Below are positions 57,598 to 64,000 of a stretch of DNA of 64,000 nucleotides, in pieces; the first letter of the stretch is position 1, and each line of letters opens with the position of its first letter. The position numbers and the translations under genes were made by a program. The notes under the pieces were generated by a model, which saw nothing but the letters and a program-made list of their open reading frames with translations, was not told where the DNA came from and did no database searches. Origin of the DNA: Yoonia sp. BS5-3 (GTDB lineage Bacteria; Pseudomonadota; Alphaproteobacteria; Rhodobacterales; Rhodobacteraceae). Location: assembly GCF_038069655.2 (NCBI RefSeq), contig NZ_CP150951.2:1514001-1578000 (forward strand). Reading direction: 5' to 3'.

Positions 57598-58601
57598 CGG
57601 GCGGCGTTCGCTGCTGCAACCTGCGCCTCGGCCTCAGCGGGCATCCCGCAGATCAGCGGATGATCCCGGCGCGCCCGGTCCCAGCCAAGCACGGACAGCA
57701 CTGTTTCAGCCAGGGCGCGCGTGACAAGCCCCGCTTTTTGCGCCTTGGCGGTTGAAACATTCAGCATCTGCGCAAAGGCCGGATCATCGGGCAAGATCAG
57801 CGGCAAATCGGTCCAATGCCGTTGCCCTGCTGCGGTGAAGGCCGCAAGGGGAAGATATGTGATCGCCACATCTTTGCCCGTCTGGCCCAGAATCCCGGCC
57901 AGCATCGTGGCAAAACCCATCGGCTGCCCGGTCAGGTGAAACGTGTCGCAATTCTGGGCTGCCGTCGCCTTTAGCAGAAAAGCGGCGGCGTCCCGGACAT
58001 CGATGATCTGCATGTTCCGATCTTCGGGTCCCGGCACATAGGCAAGGCCATCCCGGTCTAAACGGCGCACCCACCATGTGAAGCGGTCGGTGTAATCCTG
58101 CGGCCCCACGATCAGACCTAGCCGAATATGCGTGCAGCGCCCGGCAAATGCATCTTCTGCCGCCAGCTCGCATGACCGTTTAAGCCGCCCGTAAGCTGCA
58201 CCATAAGGATCGGCCTTGCCGCGCAACGCAGCGGGCACGGCATCTGCCAATGCCAAATCCGCGTCGGTCGCAGGCGGGGCATGGGCACTTTCGTCAAATT
58301 GCGGCACGGTCATCTGATCATAAACGGAAATGGACGACACCAGGCAATAATGCACGCAGCCCACGGCCTGCGCCAATTGGCGCACCATGTCCGGGGCGTA
58401 GGCACAGGTATCGATCACTGCATCAAACTGGCCGGACAGATCCGGCAATGGGGCAGTGCGATCGGCAATCAGGCTTTGGGCACCCTTAGCCACGTTACGA
58501 CCCGAGCGGGTCATGACCGTCACATGATGCCCGGCCGCAACCGCTGCCTCGGCCGTGGCTTTTCCCAGAAAACCGGTGCCGCCTACAATCAAAATACGCA
58601 T
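57594..58601 (-). CDS. NAD(P)-binding epimerase/reductase-like protein
   Basis: The 335-residue protein has the Rossmann start MRILIVGGTGFLGKATAEAA, VIDTCAYAPDMVRQL, LVSSISVYD and YGAAYGRLKRSCELA (Tyr-x3-Lys-like), plus LGLIVGPQDYTDRFTWWVRR. It belongs to the extended short-chain dehydrogenase/epimerase group; substrate unknown. A perfect 22-base palindrome lies 16 bases upstream of the start, so the gene is likely repressor-controlled. The last 4 bases overlap the mutase gene. Confidence 0.88.
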   Translation of the reverse strand: MRILIVGGTGFLGKATAEAAVAAGHHVTVMTRSGRNVAKGAQSLIADRTAPLPDLSGQFDAVIDTCAYAPDMVRQLAQAVGCVHYCLVSSISVYDQMTVPQFDESAHAPPATDADLALADAVPAALRGKADPYGAAYGRLKRSCELAAEDAFAGRCTHIRLGLIVGPQDYTDRFTWWVRRLDRDGLAYVPGPEDRNMQIIDVRDAAAFLLKATAAQNCDTFHLTGQPMGFATMLAGILGQTGKDVAITYLPLAAFTAAGQRHWTDLPLILPDDPAFAQMLNVSTAKAQKAGLVTRALAETVLSVLGWDRARRDHPLICGMPAEAEAQVAAANAAR

Positions 58602-58616
58602 ATCATGCCTCCTATT

Positions 58617-58638
58617 TATGTAAGTGTGTACTTACATA
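58617..58638. promoter_or_regulatory. Perfect operator-like palindrome
   Basis: TATGTAAGT-GTGT-ACTTACATA has 9-bp perfect arms. It lies between the leftward epimerase-like gene (start 58601) and mutL (start 58703). The GTAAGT/ACTTAC core resembles operators of HxlR- or TetR-type repressors that usually govern a nearby oxidoreductase. No such regulator gene is in the flanking sequence. Confidence 0.65.
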
Positions 58639-58702
58639 ATGGAAAGATCAAGCTTGTTTTCACCCTCGCAGAATCGGGCAAAGCCATGCTAGAACTTGTG
58701 GC

Positions 58703-60526
58703 ATGGCAATCGCAGACCCCCAGATAAAGGCGCCCCCGGTGATCCGGCAGCTTGATGACGCCGCAATCAACCGGATTGCAGCCGGCGAAGTGCTTGAGCG
58801 GCCTGCCTCTGCCGTCAAAGAGCTGGTCGAGAACAGCATCGACGCCGGGGCGGCCCGGATTGAGATTGATATCGCCGATGGCGGCAAGACGCTGATCCGT
58901 GTGACCGATGATGGCTGCGGGATTGCGCCGGATGACTTGCCAATGGCGTTGTCGCGGCACGCGACCTCAAAAATTGATGGCTCTGACCTTTTGAACATCA
59001 CCTCATTCGGGTTCCGGGGCGAGGCGCTGCCATCGCTTGGGGCTGTGGGTCGTTTGACCATCACCTCGCGCGCCGCAGGCGAAGAGGCTGCGATGATCAG
59101 CGTTGCGGGCGGCAGTGCCGCGCCGGTCCGGCCCGCCGCCCTGTCTGGCGGCACCGTCATCACCCTGCGCGATATGTTCTACGCCACCCCCGCCCGGCTG
59201 AAATTCCTGCGCACGGACCGCGCGGAAAGCCAGGCCATTGGCGATGTCGTCAAACGACTGGCCATGGCAGAGCCTTTCGTGACCTTCATCCTGCGCGATA
59301 CCTCAAACGGGGATCAGCGCACGACCTTTCGGGCGGACGCGGAAACCGGCGATCTATTTGATGCGCTGCACGGGCGGCTGCGCACAATTCTGGGCCGCGA
59401 TTTCGCGGACAATGCGCTGCGTCTCGACACCCAACGCGAGGGGTTTCACCTGACCGGCTATGCGGCTCTGCCCACATATTCGCGCGGCGCTGCGGTGGCG
59501 CAGTTCCTGTTCGTGAACGGCCGCCCTGTGCGGGACAAGATGCTGCTGGGCGCGTTACGGGCGGCCTATATGGACGTGCTGTCGCGGGACAGGCATCCGG
59601 TGGCGGCCTTATTCGTGGATTGCGACCCCACGCTTGTGGACGTCAACGTGCATCCGGCCAAGTCCGAGGTCCGCTTTCGCGATCCCGGCACCGTGCGCGG
59701 CTTGATCGTCTCAGGCCTGCGCCACGCGCTGGCCGAGGCTGGGCATCGCGCGTCAACCACCGTGGCCGATGCGACTCTTGGCGCGATGCAACCGCAAAAG
59801 CCCAGCGCCCCAATTTATCAAATGGATCGGCCCAGTTTCAGCGCCCGCTCAATGACATTTCAGGCGCAGGCGCCCCAGATGCAGCCCGGCTTTAACGAGG
59901 CGCCATCGGCCCGGATTGAACCGGTGGAGGAGAACGCGCAGGATCATCTGCCCCTTGGCGCCGCACGCGCGCAGGTGCATGAAAACTACATCATCGCGCA
60001 GACCGAAACCGGGATCGTGATCGTCGATCAGCACGCTGCCCATGAACGGTTGGTTTATGAAAAGCTCAAAACCCAGATGGCCGAAAATGGTGTCGCTGCG
60101 CAGGCGCTTTTGATCCCTGAAATCGTTGAGATGACCGAAGCAGAAGCGGCGCATTTGATGAGCATCGCAGATGATCTGGCCAAGCTTGGACTGACATTGG
60201 AACCCTTTGGCGGCGGGGCGATTGCTGTGCGCGAAACCCCCGCCATTCTGGGCGAGGTGAACGCCCAAGCCATGCTGCGCGACATTCTTGATGAGCTCGC
60301 CGATCAAGGTGAAAGCGCCAGTGTCAAAGCCCAGATCGACGCGATCCTCAGCCGGGTTGCCTGCCATGGCTCAATCCGGTCGGGGCGGCGGATGCAGGGC
60401 CCCGAGATGAACGCCCTTCTGCGCGAGATGGAGGCGACCCCCCTGTCAGGTCAATGCAATCACGGGCGGCCGACCTATGTGGAACTGCAACTGTCCGATA
60501 TTGAGCGGTTGTTCGGGCGCACATGA
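58703..60526 (+). CDS. mutL: DNA mismatch repair protein MutL
   Basis: The 607-residue protein has the GHKL ATPase motifs: IRQLDDAAINRIAAGEVLER, ELVENSIDAGA, VTDDGCGI and FRGEALPSLGAV. The C-terminal domain has the endonuclease motif DQHAAHERLVYE, plus ACHGSIRSGRRM and CNHGRPTYVEL. So this is a nicking-type MutL, as in bacteria lacking MutH. It overlaps rmuC by 4 bases. Confidence 0.97.
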   Translation: MAIADPQIKAPPVIRQLDDAAINRIAAGEVLERPASAVKELVENSIDAGAARIEIDIADGGKTLIRVTDDGCGIAPDDLPMALSRHATSKIDGSDLLNITSFGFRGEALPSLGAVGRLTITSRAAGEEAAMISVAGGSAAPVRPAALSGGTVITLRDMFYATPARLKFLRTDRAESQAIGDVVKRLAMAEPFVTFILRDTSNGDQRTTFRADAETGDLFDALHGRLRTILGRDFADNALRLDTQREGFHLTGYAALPTYSRGAAVAQFLFVNGRPVRDKMLLGALRAAYMDVLSRDRHPVAALFVDCDPTLVDVNVHPAKSEVRFRDPGTVRGLIVSGLRHALAEAGHRASTTVADATLGAMQPQKPSAPIYQMDRPSFSARSMTFQAQAPQMQPGFNEAPSARIEPVEENAQDHLPLGAARAQVHENYIIAQTETGIVIVDQHAAHERLVYEKLKTQMAENGVAAQALLIPEIVEMTEAEAAHLMSIADDLAKLGLTLEPFGGGAIAVRETPAILGEVNAQAMLRDILDELADQGESASVKAQIDAILSRVACHGSIRSGRRMQGPEMNALLREMEATPLSGQCNHGRPTYVELQLSDIERLFGRT

Positions 60527-61761
60527 TTCAGATTGGCGACCAAAGCTATGCATTTGATGACCCGGCAGTGATCGGCACTGGGCTGGCTGCGCTGATCGCG
60601 CTGCTGATCGTGATCCTGCTGATCATCACAGTCCGGCGGGCAGGGCGTTCGACGCAGACGGCGGAATATGTGGCCGGGCAGATGGGGCGGCTGGCCCAGG
60701 ATATCGGGGTGCTGAACCAAGGGCAGCACACGCTGGCAGGCAGCATCAAGACCGTCAGCGAACAGCAGGCCAGCGGGCAGTCTCAGGTTTTGCAAAACAT
60801 GGAACAGCGGCTGGCCGAAGTGCGCCAGCAAATGACCGATCAGTTGCATGAAAGCCAGCGGCGGTCCGCATTGGCGATGGCCGAGATGCAGGACAAGATG
60901 AAGGAAAGCCTGACGGGGTCATCCGAAAAGACAACCAAAAGCCTGACCGAATTGCAGGAGCGGCTGGCGACCATCGACAAGGCGCAGACGAATATCGAAA
61001 AGCTGTCAGGTGACGTGCTGTCCTTGCAAGACATCCTGTCGAACAAACAGACACGCGGGGCATTTGGGGAAATCCAACTGCAGGATATCGTGTCCAAGGC
61101 GCTGCCCGCCGATAGTTATTCCTGGCAGGCGACATTATCCAACGGCAAGCGGCCCGATTGTCTGGTGCATCTGCCCAATCCTCCGGGGCCGATTGTGATC
61201 GACGCCAAATTCCCGCTGGAGGCCTATGAACTGCTCATGGCGGCCGAAACGAAACCCGACCGGGAACGCGCGCTCAGCGCATTTGGGGCCGCGATCAAAA
61301 CCCATATCAAAAAGATATCCGAGGATTATCTGATCGAAGGGGAAACTGCCGACGGGGCTTTGATGTTCTTGCCGTCCGAGGCAGTCTATGCCGAATTGCA
61401 CGCGCGCCTGCCCGAAGTGGTCCGCTTTGGGTTTGCGCAACGGGTCTGGATCGTGTCACCGACGACATGCATGGCAACGCTGAACACGATGCGGGCCATA
61501 TTGAAAGATGCGCGGATGCGCGAACAAACCGGCGCGATCCGCAAAGAACTTAGCCTGCTTGGCGGCGATGTGGATCGGCTGGTGACGCGGGTCGGCAATC
61601 TTGACCGGCATTTTGGGCAGGCGGCGAAAGATATCGAAGATATCAAAATATCAGCCGAAAAAGCGGGTAAACGCGCGCATCGGCTGGATAATTTCGATTT
61701 TGCAGAAATCGCGCCCGAGGCTGACGCAACAATCGTGCCACTAACGCGGCCCAAAGACTAG
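60523..61761 (+). CDS. rmuC: RmuC family protein
   Basis: The 412-residue protein has one N-terminal membrane helix (GLAALIALLIVILLIITVRR) and a long coiled coil to about residue 175. The RmuC domain follows (LSNKQTRGAFGEIQLQDIV, PIVIDAKFPLEAYE, EGETADGALMFLPSEAVYAE, VWIVSPTTCMATL). RmuC limits inversions at short inverted repeats and has a nuclease-like fold. Its start overlaps mutL, placing two genome-stability genes in one operon. Confidence 0.94.
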   Translation: MIQIGDQSYAFDDPAVIGTGLAALIALLIVILLIITVRRAGRSTQTAEYVAGQMGRLAQDIGVLNQGQHTLAGSIKTVSEQQASGQSQVLQNMEQRLAEVRQQMTDQLHESQRRSALAMAEMQDKMKESLTGSSEKTTKSLTELQERLATIDKAQTNIEKLSGDVLSLQDILSNKQTRGAFGEIQLQDIVSKALPADSYSWQATLSNGKRPDCLVHLPNPPGPIVIDAKFPLEAYELLMAAETKPDRERALSAFGAAIKTHIKKISEDYLIEGETADGALMFLPSEAVYAELHARLPEVVRFGFAQRVWIVSPTTCMATLNTMRAILKDARMREQTGAIRKELSLLGGDVDRLVTRVGNLDRHFGQAAKDIEDIKISAEKAGKRAHRLDNFDFAEIAPEADATIVPLTRPKD

Positions 61762-62441
61762 CCCGCGATCCGCCCGCAAACGCCGCCCGTGTCAAGCGGC
61801 GCCAGATATTCTGAGTGGGGCAGAAACAGCCAGCCGACCACGCCGGGTCCATCATCATTTTGCACATGGCCAAACACCCAGCCCCGGCTGCCGGGAAACG
61901 CACCTTCGTCGTAAAAAATTTCAAAAAGTGAAGCGAGCGTTTCGTCTTGCAGCAAGATATCATGCTGAAAACGCAGATCACCTCCGGGGCGCCAGGCGCC
62001 AAGCACGCGGGCATTGCGATCAGGCGCGGCAAAAACGGTTTCGGCTTCACCTACACGGTCCATGCAGGAAAATTCGTTCAGGGAATCAGCAGGTTCAGGC
62101 GGCTGCACATCCAGATCCAGGCGCAGGGCCAAATCAAGGCGGGGATCGGTGGGCCACCGGATTGTTTGAAACTGGGGCTGATCTGTATCCACCCGGCAGC
62201 TTCGATCCGCTTCCTGCGCGAGAATTCGGTTTACCATGATGGTTGCCTGGGCCCCCACAGCAGGCGAGCTGGTCGTGCAATCGGCATTGTCAAAAACGGC
62301 CTGTCCAAGCGGGCTGGAAAAGCAATAGCCCGCGCTACTAGCCATGGCATTACGCGCAAACCACAGCTCTTCGCAGGCTGCATCGCTTTGGGCCATCAGC
62401 AGATTGGGTAGCAACATGAACAGTAATAGAAACCGAACCAT
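61758..62441 (-). CDS. DUF4453/YARHG-type exported protein
   Basis: The protein of about 227 residues has a signal peptide (MVRFLLLFMLLPNLLMA). A YARHG-like segment follows directly (CEELWFARNAMASSAGYCFS and ADCTT). The rest is the DUF4453 region, with FSCMDRVGEAETVFAAPDRN and GWVFGHVQNDDGPGVVGWLF, which resembles a small SH3-like fold. Two consecutive ATGs exist at 62444 and 62441; the second is better spaced from GGAAGG. It probably acts in the periplasm; function unknown. Confidence 0.85.
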   Translation of the reverse strand: MVRFLLLFMLLPNLLMAQSDAACEELWFARNAMASSAGYCFSSPLGQAVFDNADCTTSSPAVGAQATIMVNRILAQEADRSCRVDTDQPQFQTIRWPTDPRLDLALRLDLDVQPPEPADSLNEFSCMDRVGEAETVFAAPDRNARVLGAWRPGGDLRFQHDILLQDETLASLFEIFYDEGAFPGSRGWVFGHVQNDDGPGVVGWLFLPHSEYLAPLDTGGVCGRIAG

Positions 62442-62522
62442 CATCCCTTCCTTTCAGCATGCAGCATAGCAACAGCGGATCGCGCCACATAGCACGCAGG
62501 TTAGGTTTATCGGTTTAGGCGG

Positions 62523-62548
62523 AAAAAGCCCCGGGTTTTGCCCGGGGC
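62523..62548 (-). terminator. Terminator of the rpoE-chrR operon
   Basis: On the minus strand GCCCCGGG-CAAAA-CCCGGGGC is followed by TTTTT. It lies about 40 bases beyond the chrR stop. Confidence 0.88.
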
Positions 62549-62589
62549 CTTGCCAAAAAAGCAGGCTTTTGCTGGTTAGGGTGCTGACC

Positions 62590-63252
62590 CTAGATGCCCA
62601 CAAAACGCTGTGCGATACGGGGCATCAAGCCGGTAAAGCGCAATGGGGCGTCAGTTGCTGCCAGACAGATGCAATCAGCACCTTCTTCGGCCACGGGTGT
62701 GTGATGCAGGTCTTCATTGGCCACTTCGATATCGCCAGCAGCGAACCGGTCGGTTTCATCGACAAACGCGCCCTGCAGGACCAACGTCAGTTCGGTGCCG
62801 CGATGGCCATGGTCCGGCACCGCCGTACCTGCGGGAATGCGCAACAGGCGGACCGTTGCATCGCCATCCGTATTCAGGATCATCTGGCTGACACCGCCAC
62901 CGACTTTGCGCCATTTCACATCTTTCAAATCCCCACCAACATAATCGGCCAAGGGGGCGGGAAAGACGCCGCCGGCGGCTTGCTTGCGTGCAATTGGCGG
63001 GGCGCTGTGACCGCTTTCAATCAAAGCCATGGTCGCGGCCAGGGAATCGGCTGCCATATCGACCGGCGAGGCGCCCATCATGACTTCACCGCCCACAGCT
63101 TCATATTCGGCCAAAGCGGCGCGGCAAGTGTCGCACATCGAAATATGCGAGGCGACAACGAGGCTAAACGCCTCGGGCAGCGTGCCCGCAGCATAGCCCA
63201 TCAACAAAGGCTCGGTCAGGTGATGCTTAATCTGTTTCATTTCACTCATCAT
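62590..63252 (-). CDS. chrR: Zinc-binding anti-sigma factor ChrR
   Basis: The 220-residue protein has the N-terminal anti-sigma domain with the zinc motif HISMCDTC (about residues 36-43) and MGYAAGTLPEAFSLVVASH. The C-terminal cupin domain has VPDHGHRGTELTLVLQGAFV, ETDRFAAGDIE and DCICLAATDAPLRF. It closely resembles Rhodobacter sphaeroides ChrR, which holds RpoE inactive until singlet oxygen triggers its loss. It overlaps rpoE by 4 bases (ATGA). Confidence 0.95.
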   Translation of the reverse strand: MMSEMKQIKHHLTEPLLMGYAAGTLPEAFSLVVASHISMCDTCRAALAEYEAVGGEVMMGASPVDMAADSLAATMALIESGHSAPPIARKQAAGGVFPAPLADYVGGDLKDVKWRKVGGGVSQMILNTDGDATVRLLRIPAGTAVPDHGHRGTELTLVLQGAFVDETDRFAAGDIEVANEDLHHTPVAEEGADCICLAATDAPLRFTGLMPRIAQRFVGI

Positions 63253-63800
63253 GTCATTGCGTGGCGCAAGCGGTCCAGCGCCAGTCTTATTCGCGATTTG
63301 ATCGTGCCCAATGGCAGTCCGGTCTCAGCTGCGATTTCGCTATGGCTGAGATCGCCGAAATAGGCCTTCTCAATCAGTTTCCGTTGCTCAGGGGGCAATT
63401 TTGAAATCGCCTCGCCCAGTTGTTCCGTTTCTTGTTGCAAGCCCAGCGCCTCGGCCTGTTCCGGTTCGGCCTCGGGGCCCCATGGCAAATCTTCTGGTTC
63501 AGGCCGGCGCTGTTTGCGCAGCATGTCGATGTTCCGGTTCCGGGCGATGGTGAATATCCATGTAGATACGCTCGCCTTCGTCGGGTCGAACAAATGGGCC
63601 TTGTTCCATAAGGTCGCCATGACCTCTTGCGTACACTCCTCTGCCAGCTCCGGGCTGGCCCCTGATTTCATCAAAAACGACTTCACGCGCGGGGCGAAAT
63701 AACCAAAGATTTCAGCAAAAGCTGCTTTATCTTTGTGATCGCGGACCGCTTCGACCTGGATGATCCAGGCCTTGCGCTTCGACGTTTCTTCAATCGTCAC
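63249..63800 (-). CDS. rpoE: ECF sigma factor RpoE (ECF11 group)
   Basis: The 183-residue protein from GTG 63800 has the sigma-2 region (AFAEIFGYFAPRVKSFLMKS, CTQEVMATLWNKAHLFDP, WIFTIARNRNIDMLRKQRR) and the sigma-4 region (ISKLPPEQRKLIEKAYFGDL, SHSEIAAETGLPLGTIKSRI). It directs the singlet-oxygen response. The frame continues 57 codons upstream, but that stretch contains the gene's own promoter, so the GTG preceded by GGGGG is the likely start; the length then matches R. sphaeroides RpoE. Confidence 0.93.
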   Translation of the reverse strand: MTIEETSKRKAWIIQVEAVRDHKDKAAFAEIFGYFAPRVKSFLMKSGASPELAEECTQEVMATLWNKAHLFDPTKASVSTWIFTIARNRNIDMLRKQRRPEPEDLPWGPEAEPEQAEALGLQQETEQLGEAISKLPPEQRKLIEKAYFGDLSHSEIAAETGLPLGTIKSRIRLALDRLRHAMT

Positions 63801-63909
63801 CTTCTGTGCCCCCGGCTTGCGAAAACCTCGCGCTTTCAACCCGTTATAGGCTGAAACCTGACGCGATGCATCCGTTTTCGGCAACACTTGTGTTTCGTTC
63901 AACATACAG

Positions 63910-63939
63910 TGTTTACGGGCATGTGCGGGGATTGGATCA
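63910..63939 (-). promoter_or_regulatory. RpoE-dependent promoter of rpoE-chrR
   Basis: On the minus strand TGATCC (63939-63934) is followed after exactly 18 bases by TAAACA (63915-63910), the ECF11/RpoE pattern TGATCC-N18-TAA. It would start transcription about 100 bases before the rpoE GTG, giving autoregulation. Confidence 0.8.
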
Positions 63940-63960
63940 CCCGCTATGACATTTTTCTTA

Positions 63961-63990
63961 TGATCCGCCATCGCGTGCCCTGCGTAAGAA
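63961..63990 (+). promoter_or_regulatory. Divergent RpoE-dependent promoter reading out of the window
   Basis: TGATCC (63961-63966), 18 bases, then TAAGAA (63985-63990). It points rightward, away from rpoE. In relatives the divergent target is an operon with photolyase-related and cyclopropane-fatty-acid-type genes; its coding part lies beyond the right edge. Confidence 0.8.
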
Positions 63991-64000
63991 AAGCAATACA

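Noticed and set aside
63801..63971. 57-codon extension of rpoE
   Set aside because: It contains the ECF11 promoter that would transcribe rpoE, so it cannot be translated from that start.

Overview
The window looks like chromosome of a marine Rhodobacteraceae (Roseobacter-group alphaproteobacterium). Reasons: a compact alphaproteobacterial-type flagellar cluster, an RpoE-ChrR singlet-oxygen stress pair, an atpHAGDC operon followed by an H-type lectin gene, family-typical genes (DUF3035, DUF1674, DUF4453, DUF2793), moderately high GC, and RTX calcium-binding exoproteins. No tRNA, rRNA, CRISPR array or complete insertion sequence was seen.

Layout. 1-6101: flagellar genes. A leftward operon flgB-flgC-fliE-fliQ-flgF-flgG-flgA-flgH-fliL diverges from fliI. 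6190-8796: a small accessory island. A parDE-type toxin-antitoxin pair sits between two decayed copies of the 3' end of arfB (peptidyl-tRNA hydrolase). A REP-like palindrome follows, then an A+T-richer gene whose N-terminus matches the catalytic pattern of proteasome/HslV Ntn-hydrolases (Thr1, Asp17, Lys). This gene is the best candidate in the window for something undescribed. 8793-12677: pncB, a broken and an intact outer-membrane barrel gene, and a DMT exporter. 12870-20094: heparinase-like gene, purH, lspA, a DUF3035 lipoprotein and a pair of M16 peptidases. 20230-21633: a small membrane-protein gene interrupted by TAG, an unknown membrane protein and a possible small RNA.

21625-27956: leftward surface-polysaccharide genes: galE with an overlapping RTX metalloprotease, and gmd-fcl-manC for GDP-L-fucose. 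28138-30093: DUF2793 protein, LysR regulator and a 54-residue protein. 30347-35350: F1 ATP synthase atpHAGDC with a BIME-like pair of palindromes between atpD and atpC. 35349-43159: lipoprotein, H-type lectin, outer-membrane barrel, prs, a DsbA-fold isomerase, a hydrolase, the DUF697/YcjX pair and truA. 43419-48962: oppABCDF with a hairpin terminator after oppA. 49021-58601: a GGDEF-EAL c-di-GMP enzyme, rsmB, DUF1674, a Wza-like export lipoprotein, a large RTX protein, a phosphohexomutase and an NAD(P)-binding epimerase-like protein. 58703-62441: mutL, rmuC and a DUF4453 protein. 62590-64000: chrR and rpoE, with two ECF11-type promoters (TGATCC-N18-TAA) facing away from each other.

How the genes fit together. 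Flagellum, c-di-GMP turnover, fucose/galactose nucleotide-sugar synthesis, polysaccharide export and RTX exoproteins all fit a motile-to-attached lifestyle. The right edge encodes photooxidative-stress control, and its divergent promoter predicts an RpoE target operon just outside the window. Genes I recall as neighbours in relatives (rsmB/heparinase/purH, and the M16 pair with mutL/rmuC) are separated here, which suggests rearrangement.
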